Positions 32,345 through 43,513 of a stretch of 64,000 nt of DNA are shown one piece after another. The translations under genes and the position numbers were made by a program. The notes beneath the pieces were generated by a model. It saw only the letters and a list, made by a program, of their open reading frames with translations. It made no database searches and was not told the DNA's origin. Where the stretch lies: positions 60,780,587 to 60,844,586 of the forward strand of contig OY757019.1 in NCBI GenBank assembly GCA_963580285.1. The letters are read 5' to 3'. This DNA is from Lucinisca nassula. Taxonomy: Eukaryota; Mollusca; Bivalvia; Lucinida; Lucinidae. Within the stretch, counting starts at the first letter, position 1, and each line of letters starts with the position of its first letter.

Positions 32345-33012
32345 TACATGAGTGCTCATGTATTATTGAATTTATTAAACGAGTTTGAGGAAAAGGGATA
32401 AAAATGCGAGGCTTTGCCGAGCATTTTATCCCTTTTCCTCAACGAGTTTAATAAATTCAATGATACATGAGCACGAATGCAAGATTCTATTTATCATATG
32501 ACATTTCAAACGCATTTTATTCACGATTGTTTGCAAAAAATGTCAATATTCCGCCATTAGTAAACGCGACGTCGTTAAAGACGTCGTACAGGTAACGTTG
32601 CGGGACGTATCTAGCTAATTTGCATATTTAATCCACTAGTGGATAATCGAAAATATTACATGGCGTTATTACACTCTTAGGCCGGCCTCGGTGGCTCAGT
32701 CGGATGCGCGTCTGACTGATGATCAGGAGGACGCGGGTTCGACTCCCGCCGGGGTCGGCAACATTCTTCGTGGAGATTGGTCATTAAATCTTTTCTACGA
32801 TCATTCTCTCCCTTCCGCTGATTCAAGAAGGGCAGTTGTCAGTTTCTGGCGAAAGAATGTGCACTGTACTGGTTAACCGCTTACGTATAAGCCTGCCCAG
32901 GAAAGTGTTGATATGTAAACTGACCGGCTCAAAAATGACCTAAATAGTGTTGACTGGGCCGTTAAACTCCAATACAAACAATATTACACTCTTAGACGCG
33001 ACGTCATATGAT
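32345..33012. mobile_element. fold-back element G with nested SINE C
   Basis: Arms at about 32352-32408 and 32421-32474 fold (GAGGAAAAGGGATAAAAATG against its inverse). The remainder has AACGCGACGTCGTTAAAGAC and TAATCCACTAGTGGATAATC. Interrupted by the SINE at 32681-32982. Reverse-orientation copy at 8875-9262. Confidence 0.8.
32668..32995 (+). mobile_element. tRNA-derived SINE family C with 13-bp target duplication
   Basis: Body 32681-32982 between exact ATTACACTCTTAG repeats. The tRNA-like head is nearly intact (GGTGGCTCAGTCGGATGCGC, TTCGACTCCCGCCGGGGTCG), and its anticodon loop would read GAT. The body is as in the 25194 copy; end GGGCCGTTAAACTCCAATAC plus AAACA. The uninserted site survives at 8942-8975. 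Confidence 0.96.
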
Positions 33013-33039
33013 AAACCTATGTAACGCAGTGCTCCATCT

Positions 33040-33312
33040 CGAAAACACACCTGTAAAATTTTGACCCTGTTAAACTCCTTTTTATATAGTAAAACTGGGG
33101 TTAAGGGGGTTCATATCTTTCTTCTTATGTCTGCACAAAATAAAGATTGTGGTACTCGTCAGAACCGCCTCGCCGATTCGGTTCTAACGAGTACCCACAA
33201 CATATGTTTTATGCAAACATATTAAAATCATCAGAATTTTCTAACGGAAAATGTTCAGTTTTGGTGGTAAAAAATTCAATAGATTTGTATAGGCGTATTT
33301 TCATAATGTCTT
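33040..33312. mobile_element. hairpin MITE, near-complete
   Basis: Left end TCTCGAAAACACACCTGTAA, then CTTTTTATATAGTAAAACTG and the hairpin at about 33147-33200 (GATTGTGGTACTCGTCAGAA / GGTTCTAACGAGTACCCACA). Right end ATAGGCGTATTTTCATAATG. Confidence 0.88.
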
Positions 33313-33399
33313 TCATGCATTGAAAGGGGACCAAATGATTTATGGTCTGAAGCTGGCTGCTCCCCGAGAGGAATATCTGATTATAGAACATATTTAACG

Positions 33400-33605
33400 T
33401 CACTACAGCTGATGTCTGGGAATGCGTGGCTGCCGTAAAAAGTCTTCCTGCCCTACATCATATTGTAGTTTATATTTTCTTGTCCTTTTGGACCATTGAT
33501 TCCATTGTGGAATGTTGAAAATATTTGAGTGTCACTGGTGAGGCCTAACTGGCCGAAGCTAGTCTGGCCCAGAAAGCATGTGGTGTATTCCTTGCTTCCA
33601 AAGGA
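33400..33605. repeat. R5 repeat, diverged copy
   Basis: ACAGCTGATGTCTGGGAATGC, AAAAGTCTTCCTGCCCTACA, TAGTTTATATTTTCTTGTCC, GAGTGTCACTGGTGAGGCCT and CTGGCCGAAGCTAG follow the R5 order with many substitutions. Confidence 0.65.
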
Positions 33606-33924
33606 TAACCCTTTTATAGAATATTGTTAAGTAAACAATGGTCACGGAAACTAGCGACAGCACTTGTGCTGAGTGAATCCTCAAACTGGACTTAAGACTA
33701 CTTCCGTTAACCCTTAATTTCCTGCATTATATGGAAACGTCTGATCAGGATCTGCACTGTTTGTTAATGTCGCATTCATATGAGTTAACCACATCCAACA
33801 CTTTCCCTGGTACTTGCGTGTCCTTTATTTCCATTAAGCTCCGTTTATTGGCGCGAAGTTTAAGCAATAGCAGTGAAGCTGCTGCAGTATATTTCTATCT
33901 TTCTGTTGATTCTTTATCGGGAAA

Positions 33925-34325
33925 ATTTGTTTGTTTGTTTATTTGAGGTTTAACGTCCCCGCCACCACTGTATAAGTCAATTTGGAGACGTTAGGACTTT
34001 GGTTTAAACATTATTTTTTTTTAACTATTCACACATACAGAACACAATATTACATGGAATAGGACCTGATAAAAAGCTCTGAACTTATATAAATCATTTC
34101 CTTTGTGGGACTTTTACCCGACATTGTAATGAAATGACATTTCAAGCCCTTTCACCCAGTGAAACCAATAGGGTTTATATGCATGGACGATCCGACTCGC
34201 ACCGCTTTGCCTGGGCAGGCTTAGATCCTCTTAGTGGTTTACCAACACTCATGTGCCGTCGGTTTCAGCTCTGCGTGGAAGCATCATGCAGCCCATCTAT
34301 TTCTTCAAGCCCCGATGAGCGGTGG
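33925..34325 (-). mobile_element. SINE family B copy with an internal insertion
   Basis: Tail at 33925-33992 (GAGGTTTAACGTCCCCGCCA), then about 105 bp of unrelated sequence (33993-34098), then the rest (TTGTGGGACTTTTACCCGAC ... GCCCCGATGAGCGG). The flanks show no clear duplication. Confidence 0.85.
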
Positions 34326-34444
34326 CCGCTTTATTGGGTAAAAGCTGACAGCTACTTGGGAGTAAGCATACTTGTTTAAATATTTAAAAGGGACATCTGG
34401 CAGGCTGCCACCATTGTGCAAGTGGAAATGATTTCTATGATTCC

Positions 34445-34665
34445 CTCACCACGCTAACAAATCCGTGAAATGTACACTCCTCTACACCTCACTTTATATA
34501 GGGAAAACTGGAGTTTGCAGGGGTATATATTATGTTTCTTATTTCTGTTCCAAGACGAATGAGGCGGGTCCAACCAGCACCCTCAACCTATGTTTGGTCT
34601 ATAAATAAGAAAAAATATCACACATTTTCAACAGAAAGTAACCATTCTATAATGCGATTGTTTTG
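34445..34665. mobile_element. hairpin MITE, diverged
   Basis: CTAACAAATCCGTGAAATGT, CACTTTATATAGGGAAAACT, GGTATATATTATGTTTCTTA and TTTCTGTTCCAAGACG, then only the right arm region (GAGGCGGGTCCAACCAGC). Confidence 0.7.
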
Positions 34666-35060
34666 CTGTACGCTCAGCCCCTGTGAAAAAGGGGTCTGTT
34701 CTTAAAGGAATGAATGTGCTCCTCAAGAGAGTATTATTGCCTTGTAGAATATCAAAACATTTTGAAGTAGATGTCTCCACCAAAAGAACCATCATCATAC
34801 CTCTTGGGTGGGTTATTGCAATGCAATGTTTGGGGCATTGAACAAGCATGATATCCGTCTAATCGACGTTTCCTTTCACCCTATGGAAAATTAGATAAAT
34901 ATATGGGGTGCATTTTGTCCCCTTCCCGATACCATTGATGGAGACAATATTTCGAAACTTGTGGCACAATGACCATTTATGTTAGCCGGGTTTAAGGAGA
35001 CAATTAATTGAGAAAGAAAAGGGTATGTTTGCTGAACACTACAGTGCCCATTACCAACTT
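34666..35060. other. mostly unassigned, with a palindrome-MITE fragment
   Basis: 34686-34740 (CTTAAAGGAATGAATGTGCT and next bases) matches the 51700 palindrome family. The rest is unassigned. Confidence 0.45.
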
Positions 35061-35690
35061 TGCTGTCTCCCACTCGCTGATTCAAGAAGGGATGTTGTCA
35101 GATTCTGATCGAACTTGTTAACCGCTTGTATAAAACAGAAGTGAATGCGCTGATCAGAAATTGATACAATTACGTGTATCTCACATCTCCCATCCAAGAC
35201 TACACAAACACGAAACAACTTCACCATAGTGAAAACGCCCCAAAGAACAAGGCAACCTAGTATATAAAATAAACCACTGCAGAAGAACCAGTAAAACCTC
35301 ATCAATGCAACATCTCCGAGACCAGAACAATCAAACGGATACAATAGTGAAACAACGACGAGGACTTGGCAGCATGAATAACTGAAATGCTAAAGCAAAA
35401 GAAATCATCAGTTGCACTCCGGTGGGCCTGACCAGAGACAGAGCATCAGGCACCAACCGACATCAATTAAAAAAAGTCTTAAGGTCGGAGCCGTCTTAGA
35501 GTCAGGGGCCTGAACCGCCGGCATGCAATTAAAGAAGGAAGCAAAGTTATCAACCATGATTGAACCATGATTGGGTTAACTACCATGCACGAAGTCTGTC
35601 GTGTAACATTTGGGTTGTATACCTATGGTACCTATATAGTGATGACTGGGTCGTTAAACTCCGAACAAACAAAACTAGCTATTTTCTTTA
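35061..35690. mobile_element. scattered SINE C pieces in unassigned sequence
   Basis: TCGCTGATTCAAGAAGGGAT and TTGTTAACCGCTTGTATAAA at 35073-35130, and a tail-like GTGATGACTGGGTCGTTAAA plus CTCCGAACAAAC at 35638-35670. Possibly one SINE C with a large insertion of about 500 bp. Confidence 0.5.
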
Positions 35691-36100
35691 GAAACCAAAA
35701 CATCCGTGTAATGTATACACTTGCAAACCACATTTTATGTTTAGAAAAGGGGGTTAAAGGGTTAAAAGTTTTTTTTTTTTTTTTTTGTTTTTTTTTAAAG
35801 TGGATACCCGTTAGGGCGGTCCCGACCATCTCATTACGGCGGTTTTTAAGCTATGCATTTGGACAAGTTTTGTTTTAGCTTTGCGTGCAGTAGTTTAGTG
35901 ATAATCGTTATTTTGATTATGTCAAGATTAATAAGTATTTTAGTTGAACAGGTTTGGTGGTAGGGGCCTTACGTGCAATCTCTGGTGGGTTTGAAGCCGG
36001 AAATCTGATATGTGAATGAGTGGGGGAATTATTCAATATTCATTGAAAATTGTAAGAGAATTCCATTATGAGTATAACCAGGAGGTGGTGTAATTGGTCA
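35691..36100. mobile_element. hairpin MITE scrap, then unassigned sequence
   Basis: TCCGTGTAATGTATACACTTG, ACCACATTTTATGTTTAGAA, a poly-T, then TACCCGTTAGGGCGGTCCCG as a decayed arm. Confidence 0.45.
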
Positions 36101-36104
36101 TTTG

Positions 36105-36395
36105 TGTTGAGGTCTTACGTCCCCGTCAACACTATTTAGGTCAATTGAGAGACGTTGCTTACGATTTTGTGTGACTTTTACCCGACATTGAGATTAAATG
36201 ACATCGCAAACCCTACCACAAAAGAAACTGCTAGGTTTGAAGGAGCTACTTTACTATTTTCCTGGTTAACCGATTACGTATAAGCCTGCCCTAGAAAAGT
36301 GTGGATAGGAAAACTGACCGGCTAAAACATGACCTAAAATAGTGTTGCATGGGCCGTTAAACTCCAACATAACCAAACAAATCAAAGCCCCGATG
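36105..36395. mobile_element. SINE B fragment (-) and SINE C fragment (+)
   Basis: 36105-36230: GAGGTCTTACGTCCCCGTCA ... CCGACATTGAGATTAAATGA (tail half of SINE B reversed). 36262-36385: CTGGTTAACCGATTACGTAT ... GGGCCGTTAAACTCCAACAT (tail half of SINE C). Confidence 0.8.
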
Positions 36396-36510
36396 GGTGT
36401 GTGTGTGTGTTGGGGGGGGGGGGGTGACCTAGGGTCACGGAGGTGATGTAATAAGATACATGAAAATCCAAATGCAACCTTTTTTTTAAATTTTTGCAAC
36501 GTATCGAGGT

Positions 36511-36553
<43 letters not shown>

Positions 36554-36560
36554 TTTGTTC
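36396..36560. repeat. GT/G tract and (ATTT)n
   Basis: TGTGTGTGTGTTGGGGGG tract at 36397-36424 and about 11 TTTA units at 36510-36556. More AAATA repeats at 36677-36700. Confidence 0.95.
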
Positions 36561-36810
36561 GACACCATCCCTTAATGACCCTATGTTGACAACTCACTAA
36601 CTCATTTCTAACTTGCAAATAAATGAATAAGTAACAGAATAACAAAATAAACTAAAACTGGCTTGGTTGTACTAAAATAAATAAATAAATAAATAAATCT
36701 GATGAATTAATGAAGCAAGAACGTGGCAAAAATAACATATATAATGTAACTATCTATATATTTTAGAAACTATTTATTATTTCCGTATAATATTTTCAAA
36801 TAAAGATAAA

Positions 36811-37044
36811 TAAATAAACTTGTGTGTGTGTGTGAATTCGGGTTTAACGTCGCTTTCAACAATTTTTCAGTCATATCACGACGGTGTCTGGTTGCGACAG
36901 GGAGCTCAATGCTCACGTTTATAGTGCTGCCTCACTGAAGTATCATGTCCCAGACACATTACATGATACCACACCCAGTCACATTATCCTGACACTGGAT
37001 CGACCAGTCCTAGCTCTACCCCGTAAATCTGTAGATAAACTTGT
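36811..37044 (-). mobile_element. SINE-like element E, 5'-truncated, 13-bp flanks
   Basis: Body 36824-37031. Read on the minus strand: ACGGGGTAGAGCTAGGACTG ... AGCGACGTTAAACCCGAATT plus (CA)n. Flanks TAAATAAACTTGT (36811-36823) and TAGATAAACTTGT (37032-37044), one mismatch. Confidence 0.85.
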
Positions 37045-37252
37045 AATCAATCCAAATTAATGGAAATACTGCTTAACCTACGCGGCATTTTCAAATCGTT
37101 GTTTTTTTTCAGCGACAATAAGACTTGAAAATACATGTGAATCGTCTGGTGGTGAAAAAGATTCACTTGACATTGGAAGCCTTATTTTCGCTGAAAAATG
37201 AAGCAAAAATTAGAATGTCGTTTTCTCTAGAATTTCTGCAGGGCTTGAAAAG

Positions 37253-37475
37253 TTAACCCTTAAGATACCAAGAAAAACTACCCCTGAAAATGTTGTCTAT
37301 TTATGCCGCCTGCTACATATTCTTGCAACCATTTTAAACAGATGTTTGTACATACGCAAACAGTATGGACCCTGATATGGATCCACACTGTTTGCAAAAA
37401 ATGGCTTTTAACAGTTACTAGCAGACGACAAAACAGACGACAACTGTTGTGACCGGCATCTTATAGGTTAAGTTA
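37253..37475. mobile_element. TTAACCC-type MITE, diverged subfamily
   Basis: Starts GTTAACCCTTAAGATACC, with core GCAAACAGTATGGACCCTGA / TCCACACTGTTTGCAAAAAA. The same arrangement occurs at 40008-40235. Confidence 0.65.
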
Positions 37476-37940
37476 AAACAGAGGCTGTCGAGTCATTCAA
37501 TTTGCAAAATGCAAAGGAAAAAATTAACCCATCGATCAACCAAATGACTACCCCCTAGTTTTTGGTCGCGCGCGGATCAAACCATAAAATAATTACTAGA
37601 GTTGACAGTCATTGGATATAATTACAAGCTAAAACGTGGTAAATTGCAATAAAATTACACGTTTTAACATATTTCCTTCTTAGATGGATTAGAAAAAGTT
37701 TGTTAAAAATAGTTTAGCATTTGCTTTGATCAGTGTTAGATCAAATACTTTTTATTTTAGCTGTTTCATAATTATGTCTACATTTAAAAGATTAAAGGAC
37801 GAAAAGTGATAACTCATTAAAAGTAACAGAACTTGAATTTTCTTACAAATGGAGATCCGTGGAATCTTCTACTACATGACGAGACAGTGAATGTGCCCAA
37901 AACAAAACTGATATTTATGTAAACAATTAATATATATGTA

Positions 37941-38146
37941 CAGTAAACTTCCTATATTAAGACCACCTTTGGGACTGTTCAAAAGTGGTCTTTAAGACCA
38001 CTTTTGAACAGTCCCAAATGTGGTCTCTGACCAGAGGACACTGTATGCAGGAAACACAAAGAAAGAACAACTGCAACCCACTAAATAAGCTTTTTATAGC
38101 AGAATTAGTCTTAATTTTAGGTGGTCTTAATAGCGGAATTTTACTG
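37941..38146. mobile_element. MITE F, full length (206 bp)
   Basis: Bounded by TA on both sides. Ends CAGTAAACTTCCTATATTAA and TTAATAGCGGAATTTTACTG are inverted repeats of the Tc1/mariner type. The internal palindrome at about 37962-38025 centres on TGGTCTTTAAGACCA. No coding frame; it would need a transposase supplied elsewhere. Confidence 0.92.
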
Positions 38147-38150
38147 TAGT

Positions 38151-39003
38151 TTTAAATAATATCAAAATTATTAATACGCTTCATAAAACGGAGGAAACCT
38201 ATGCAAAAGTAGGCTCGGAAAGTTATTAAATTTGCAAAGACAGACACGCAGGAACTGTACTACTCTGTAATGCAGTTCAAACTAAACTATCTGTAACAAA
38301 TGAAGATTCTTATAATTATTTTCAATTTTATTTTAATGCCTAATAAAATGGCTATTTTTTATTCTTATAAAAGCTTGTAATAACACATGTACGTGCATAA
38401 TTGTTGCAAATAAATAAATAAATAAATAAATGATATGGTGTTTTAGATAAAATAAAATCGCTTAACTTTCGGAAATATTTATAAATATAAATTATTTATA
38501 TTAAACTTTGCTTTTTTATTATTGCTGACATCTTTCTTTCTTTATTTGATCTTTTTATCCAGTAACATCCATTAAATAAGATGTATCCTTCATGGAAATA
38601 ACAAGCAAATAAAATAAAATTCTTAAATGTTTTAGAAATAAATGTAATTTTCATTTAAAGTGCATGCGAGACTAGATGTTTCGATCGAAAGTCGAATTGT
38701 CCAGAATTCCCTAGGGCATCTGAACCACCCCAGTAGCAATTATTAATTTCAAAAACAGTAGTTTATATGTGAATTATCCGTTTTTCCTACAATGTAGTCC
38801 AACACATTAGTTCAGCGATGAAGCAGCCTTTCCGATAACGTCAAAAGTTGAGTGATGGATTTCATTGCACAGAGGAAATTTACTGTGGTTGGCAGAGCGA
38901 GATCACGTGGGATATAGATATGTAAAAATGGGCGGTCTCCTATTGTTCAGGTTTACGTTATAGTGTTAGGCACGTTTATTTACAACCAAATCTACTTTTA
39001 TTA
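38151..39003 (+). promoter_or_regulatory. Hox4 5' flank and presumed promoter / 5' UTR
   Basis: The repeat-poorest 850 bp in this half of the window, directly upstream of the Hox4 start. Visible: AT-rich distal part with an AATA run at 38408, an E-box CACGTG at 38904-38909, GGGCGGTCTCC at about 38930, CTATTGTTC (SOX-like) at about 38940, and TTTATTTAC and TTTATTAATGATC just before the start codon. No clear TATA box at a plausible distance. Transcription start unknown. Calling these sites functional is inference. Confidence 0.45.
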
Positions 39004-39550
39004 ATGATCATGAGTTCGTTTTTAATGAACTCGGCTCCGTACTCGGAGCCCAAGTTTCCACCAGCGGATGAGTATTCCAACTATATACCTCCACATTCTA
39101 CGGACTATTATAGAAATAATGTTCATCCTTATGGATACGGAAATTCTGACTATCGGAGGTATGAAATTGAGGAGAAATATACACCGAACAATTTGTATAA
39201 TAATGTGTCAAATGTGAACTGTAGTGAAACAGACAATCTGGTAAAACGGGGCTCGCACCCGCCACCCAGTCATCATCAACAGGTGTCTCCGCCTCAAGCG
39301 CATGTGCAAACTGTACAAACTTCTCAAAGCCAAACTCACAACCAGAGTCAAAATCAGAATTCCACTAATAACAGACTAAATGGATTTAATACGTCTAGTC
39401 CACCCGATTCACCTGAGGAATCGGGGAGCCCAGAGTCAGTGCCCTCGCCCGGGGGTCATGATTCGCCAGAATCAACAGGAACGACGGATTCAAATAGAAA
39501 ACCAGTTATCTACCCCTGGATGAGAAAATCACAAAATAACAATAACTCAG
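39004..39550 (+). CDS. Hox4: Hox4 (Deformed-class) homeotic protein, exon 1
   Basis: Codes for residues 1-182 plus one base of codon 183. Hox4 proteins are nuclear transcription factors that set anterior-posterior identity, usually with PBC-class (Exd/Pbx) partners bound through the hexapeptide. Seen here: N-terminal MIMSSFLMNS, matching the M-x-M-S-S-F/Y-L-x-N-S start of vertebrate Hox4, which argues for the ATG at 39004 rather than the second ATG at 39010. Then EPKFPPADEYSNY and IPPHSTDYYRN as in the family; a long Ser/Gln/His/Asn-rich middle (about residues 85-165); and the hexapeptide VIYPWMRK with YPWM at 170-173 (39511-39522). The exon ends TCAG|GTAAGT, a strong donor, phase 1. Hox5/Scr proteins begin MSSYFVNS instead, so Hox4 is preferred. 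The next exon in phase is at 63638. Confidence 0.95.
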
Positions 39551-39989
39551 GTAAGTGGTTTATTTTGTAATTTAGGTGGTTAATGAAAACCGATGTAAAT
39601 GCCACTTTATACATGGATTATTTGGGTTTCACCAGGGCATACAATATTTTCGTTATGTTTGTGTCTAAACATCCTGGGCTGTACTGAACTACCACAATGA
39701 CATTTATGATAATAACTAAATAAGAATACTATAAAATCGTCATCTGCAAAAGAAAATGTCTTTCAGAAACATGCAAATCAGCAAGATGCCTGTGAAATAA
39801 TAGGTTTATCTAAAAGTTTGCTTTCCTAATATTACCGGTGAATTTTATTATGATGCGTGCAACCCAGCTAGTACTCATCATGCTTTGCCCACTGTGTGCT
39901 CTAACGCACAAAACTCTGTCAGCAGAAATAAGACAAAATGTATACGCTTGCAAAGCTGATGTTTCCATATATATTAAGAGTTTAACTCG

Positions 39990-40235
39990 TTAATGCAAGG
40001 AAATACTGGCAAACTTAACCCATAAAATGCCACTCACGACAATTGTTGTCTGCTTTGTCGTCTGCCAGTTACTTTAAAACTAATTCTTGCAACCTGTGTG
40101 GACCCAAATCAGACTGCTCCTATAGGAGCAGTCTGATCTGGGTTCGCACTGTTTGACTGTATGCAAAAATATCCTTGTAAAACGTTTGCAAGACGATTCA
40201 GCAGACGTCATAAGCAGACTACACTTTCAGATGTA
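39990..40235. mobile_element. TTAACCC-type MITE, diverged subfamily
   Basis: CTTAACCCATAAAATGCC, core CAGACTGCTCCTATAGGAGC plus AGTCTGATCTGGG (palindrome about 40108-40140), then GCACTGTTTGACTGTATGC. The order matches 37253-37475. Confidence 0.65.
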
Positions 40236-40252
40236 GATTTTCTCGGCACCAA

Positions 40253-40455
40253 AACTGGAGCCATGAATACACCGATATAAACTACACCATTCTATAGGGA
40301 ATGTGGGGTTTTCAAGGGTATAAGGGTTCTAACCGCCTTATTGAGGCGGTCCTAACGAGCACCACAATTTTCATTTGTAGTAAAACAAAGCAATTTTTCA
40401 CCAGAAAACCGGGCTGAAAGTTAAACTGAAAGTAAACAGTATATTGCATGGTCTT
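40253..40455. mobile_element. hairpin MITE, diverged
   Basis: ATAAACTACACCATTCTATAG, GTGGGGTTTTCAAGGGTATA, and a hairpin at about 40326-40362 (GGTTCTAACCGCCTTATTGA / GGCGGTCCTAACGAGCAC). Confidence 0.7.
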
Positions 40456-41135
40456 ATTTCCATGGTAATGTTAAATAAAGTTTGTCGTGTCATGAAAAAT
40501 AATTAAAAAATTAAATAGCATATAAATGAATAGAATTATCCGTGCACTAAATACTCGTATTACTTGCTGCAACTTTCTTTGAGTTTCAGTTTTACATATT
40601 TTTACCTTGAATATGAAATATAAAGATGATGGTATGTAAATTTGAATGTATGAGGAATTAATCATTTTCTGAGCGGAAGGTATTTTATGATATTCACAGC
40701 TGTACAGGCCTGTTTCCGCTCATTTCTTCCCGAATACTACGGTGTTTTTATACTGTTACATCTATAGAATCTATTTTGTATAAAAGAGATAAAAGTTATA
40801 CCAGCTTACCTGTCAAATTATGACAGATGTTCATATTACCCCTAGTAAGTGTAGAAATTAAAATCACATTACGTTTTCATATGCTGATTTTTCTTCTTGA
40901 ATTCCCATATACATCTATCTTAATATGAGATGTCTACAAGCTATAAATCACTTCAACCTTCATTATATTCTATTCTACAGTATAATAATAATACTTTACT
41001 TATGTCTAACTGAAATCATGTACTAAGACAGAATTATTTTAGCCAGTATTTCCAAAGATGCTCACACATGTACATTGCAAGTACAGAGGATGCTCAGGCT
41101 TGTGTTTCTGGACATTCATTGATGTAACAAATACC
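40456..41135. other. no identifiable gene or repeat
   Basis: AT-rich intronic sequence with no module shared with the rest of the window that I could see. Confidence 0.5.
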
Positions 41136-41137
41136 CA

Positions 41138-41720
41138 CGGAGACACCACGTTATACTGGGAAAAGTAAAGTGGGGTTTACAAGGGGTAAATGTTAAAACT
41201 AAAACACATTTTGCATCAGAAAATGTAATTTAAGAGACAATATGAAAGTTATATTTTACATAGTGCATTTTTCATATCACTACTTTTCTGATGAAAATCC
41301 GTGATATTTTTCTTATTTATACTGCAAACATAGGTTGTGGGCACTCGTTAGAACCGCCTCATTAAAGAGTACCCACAACCTATGTCTTGAAGCAGAAATA
41401 AGAAAAATAGTGTACACCCCGTATACCCCAGTTTCTCTATATAAAGTTGCTTGGCACTCAGTTTTACGGGGTAGAGCTAGGACTGGTCGATCCAGTGTCA
41501 GGATAATGTGACTGGGTGTGGTATCATGTAATGTGTCTGGGACATGATACTTCAGTGAGGCAGCACTATAAACGTGAGCATTGAGCTCCCTGTCGCAACC
41601 AGACACCGTCGTGATATGACTGAAAAATTGTTGAAAGCGACGTTAAACCCGAATTCACACACACACACACAAGTTGGGTTTAGTGGGGTGTTCATTTCAC
41701 GGACTTGTTCACGTGATATC
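41138..41720. mobile_element. hairpin MITE with nested SINE-like element E
   Basis: AAGTGGGGTTTACAAGGGGTA, then TTTTTCATATCACTACTTTT, hairpin at about 41330-41387 (shortened arms), GAAGCAGAAATAAGAAAAAT and CCCGTATACCCCAGTTTCTC up to CTATATAAAGTTG. After the insertion it resumes AAGTTGGGTTTAGTGGGGTG and ends CATTTCACGGACTTGTTCAC at about 41715. Region 41138-41325 may be a separate partial copy. Confidence 0.8.
41452..41669 (+). mobile_element. SINE-like element E, plus orientation
   Basis: Starts CTTGGCACTCAGTTTTACGG; end AGCGACGTTAAACCCGAATT plus CACACACACACAC. It splits a hairpin MITE; AAGTTG is repeated at both junctions. Confidence 0.88.
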
Positions 41721-41989
41721 TAACAGAGTCATGCCTGTGTTGATAGTCTATATTAGTCATAACAAACTCAAATGCTCCATATAGCATAAAGTCGGTTTTG
41801 TTTAGTTGCATGACGCATTCGGAAATATGTCGCACCCGAAACCAGTTTCCGAAGGTGTATCATTTACATGAACAATACATGTTTGTTCTTCATATATATA
41901 TTTTATACGTGCGTATTAGACCAAAGTAATGCGACTTACGGACTAAGTAACATCATAATGGTCTCTCATGTCTCTTTTAATATATTAAT

Positions 41990-42135
41990 ACCAGTTAAAA
42001 TTAAGACTAATTCTTGAGAAGGTTTTAGTTTTTTTCTCCACCCAGTGTCTCATAATAGGAGACCACCATTGGGACTGTTCAAAAGTGGTCTTAAAGACCA
42101 CTTTTGAACAGTCCCAACGGTGGTAATAATATATG
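41990..42135. mobile_element. MITE F, truncated
   Basis: GTTAAAATTAAGACTAATTC and the palindrome ACTGTTCAAAAGTGGTCTTA / TAAAGACCACTTTTGAACAG at about 42069-42122. The outer end after ACGGTGGTAATA is lost. Confidence 0.8.
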
Positions 42136-42150
42136 AATTATACTATCATC

Positions 42151-42182
42151 AAGTCAAGTCAAGTCAAGTCAAGTCAAGTCAA

Positions 42183-42225
<43 letters not shown>

Positions 42226-42227
42226 AT
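42151..42227. repeat. (AAGTC)6 followed by (AATA)n
   Basis: Six exact AAGTC units at 42151-42180 run directly into about 11 AATA units. Confidence 0.98.
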
Positions 42228-42389
42228 TTGTTTTACAAGAAGACGTATAAAATTAATTACATTAAATAATTAGATAAACACAACAGGTCTGTAATGTTTT
42301 TCGTCTAGCTTTAAAATTCGTAATTTCATGATGTGTAAATTTCTTTCCGCCATCACATTGTTAGAAAAATTGTGGATAAGAATGGCGAT

Positions 42390-42790
42390 ATAATAGCGAA
42401 TACTAGTCAGGACCGCTTCGCTGAGACGGATCTTAACTAGTATCCACAATATATGTGCCGGACGAAAAATAAAGGTTTTAAGTAAAATACATTCACGATT
42501 TTAAGCCACAATTGTCTCTTTATCAGGAAAACAGGCTTATATAATTTTGACCCCCTTCAAACCATTTTTATATGGTAAAACTGGGGTTTACAGGGGTATA
42601 CATTATTTTCTTAACTTCTGCTCAAACACATAGATTGTCGGTACCCGTTAGAACCGCCTCGCCAAAGCGGATCGAACGAGTACCCACAATCCATGTTTTG
42701 AGCAGAAATATGAAAACTATCAGAATTTTTTTTTTATCAGAATATTGTCATTTTTGGTGGTTAAATTTTCAATATATTTGAAGTCATGTT
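42390..42790. mobile_element. two hairpin MITE remnants
   Basis: First hairpin at about 42400-42452 (GAATACTAGTCAGGACCGCT / GACGGATCTTAACTAGTATC). The second copy starts at about 42535 (TTATATAATTTTGACCCCCT, TATATGGTAAAACTGGGGTT) with a hairpin at about 42633-42691 and the TGGTTAAATTTTCAATATAT end. Confidence 0.75.
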
Positions 42791-43450
42791 TCCTTATTAA
42801 TGATATAAAGTGTGATTTGCAAGGATGTTCAGTAGACTAAACATGATGAGTACCACAGCAAATTTAGTCTGGATCTGCAGACAAGATATTTATTGTATTG
42901 ATTATCATTTTCTCTCTCCATAAATTATTTATTTTTTCTTTCCATTCTTCCGAATACACCGACGCCAGCCGAGCGGCGTTAATTGTGATTTAACTTTTCA
43001 TCACTTCAAAATGATATAGGAAATTGAAAAAACGCAGCCAAACAATCATGCATTAACTCTTAAAGTGTCAGTCACAAACAAACCAGACGGCACTTTCACA
43101 TACTTGTTTCTTATTTTTCACAAACTATAATGCTTGACATTTCATGTTAATCATCTGCTAGTTCGACGATTGGTATGAAATGACAAGCCTGGTTATTCTA
43201 TGAAAATAGGTGATAAAAAATAGAATGTATTCTGCTACTATTGACTTGCCACTGTAAGGGTTAAGTTAATGGTCTGAGGAGAATGTCGGCCATAAATCAT
43301 AAATCATTTACTAACGACATTCGGTAAGCTTACACCAGTTTGATCTTTCGAGAAAATATGATTATAAGTCATGATCTAGGCTGGAATCATATACATGCAT
43401 TTCGCTCAAGCAGCTTTTTGGGCATCTAAGTATTATGCATGTAGTAGACA

Positions 43451-43456
<6 letters not shown>
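42791..43456. other. no identifiable gene or repeat
   Basis: Intronic sequence with nothing recognised; several TTATTT/AAATCA stretches. Confidence 0.45.

Positions 43457-43511
<55 letters not shown>
43457..43511. repeat. (CT)n microsatellite
   Basis: About 27 CT units; a C-rich patch (CCCGCCCCCCCTCCCTCCCC) follows at about 43575. Confidence 0.98.

Positions 43512-43513
<2 letters not shown>

Noticed and set aside
32687..32760. A near-complete tRNA cloverleaf (anticodon loop with GAT)
   Set aside because: It is the head of a SINE with body, tail and 13-bp target duplication; the second copy would read a different anticodon.
1..39003. mir-10, which lies between Hox4 and Hox5 in many bilaterians, would be expected upstream of Hox4
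   Set aside because: I read the + strand for the ACCCTGTAGATCC seed region and its complement and did not see it; it may lie further upstream. A direct search would settle this.
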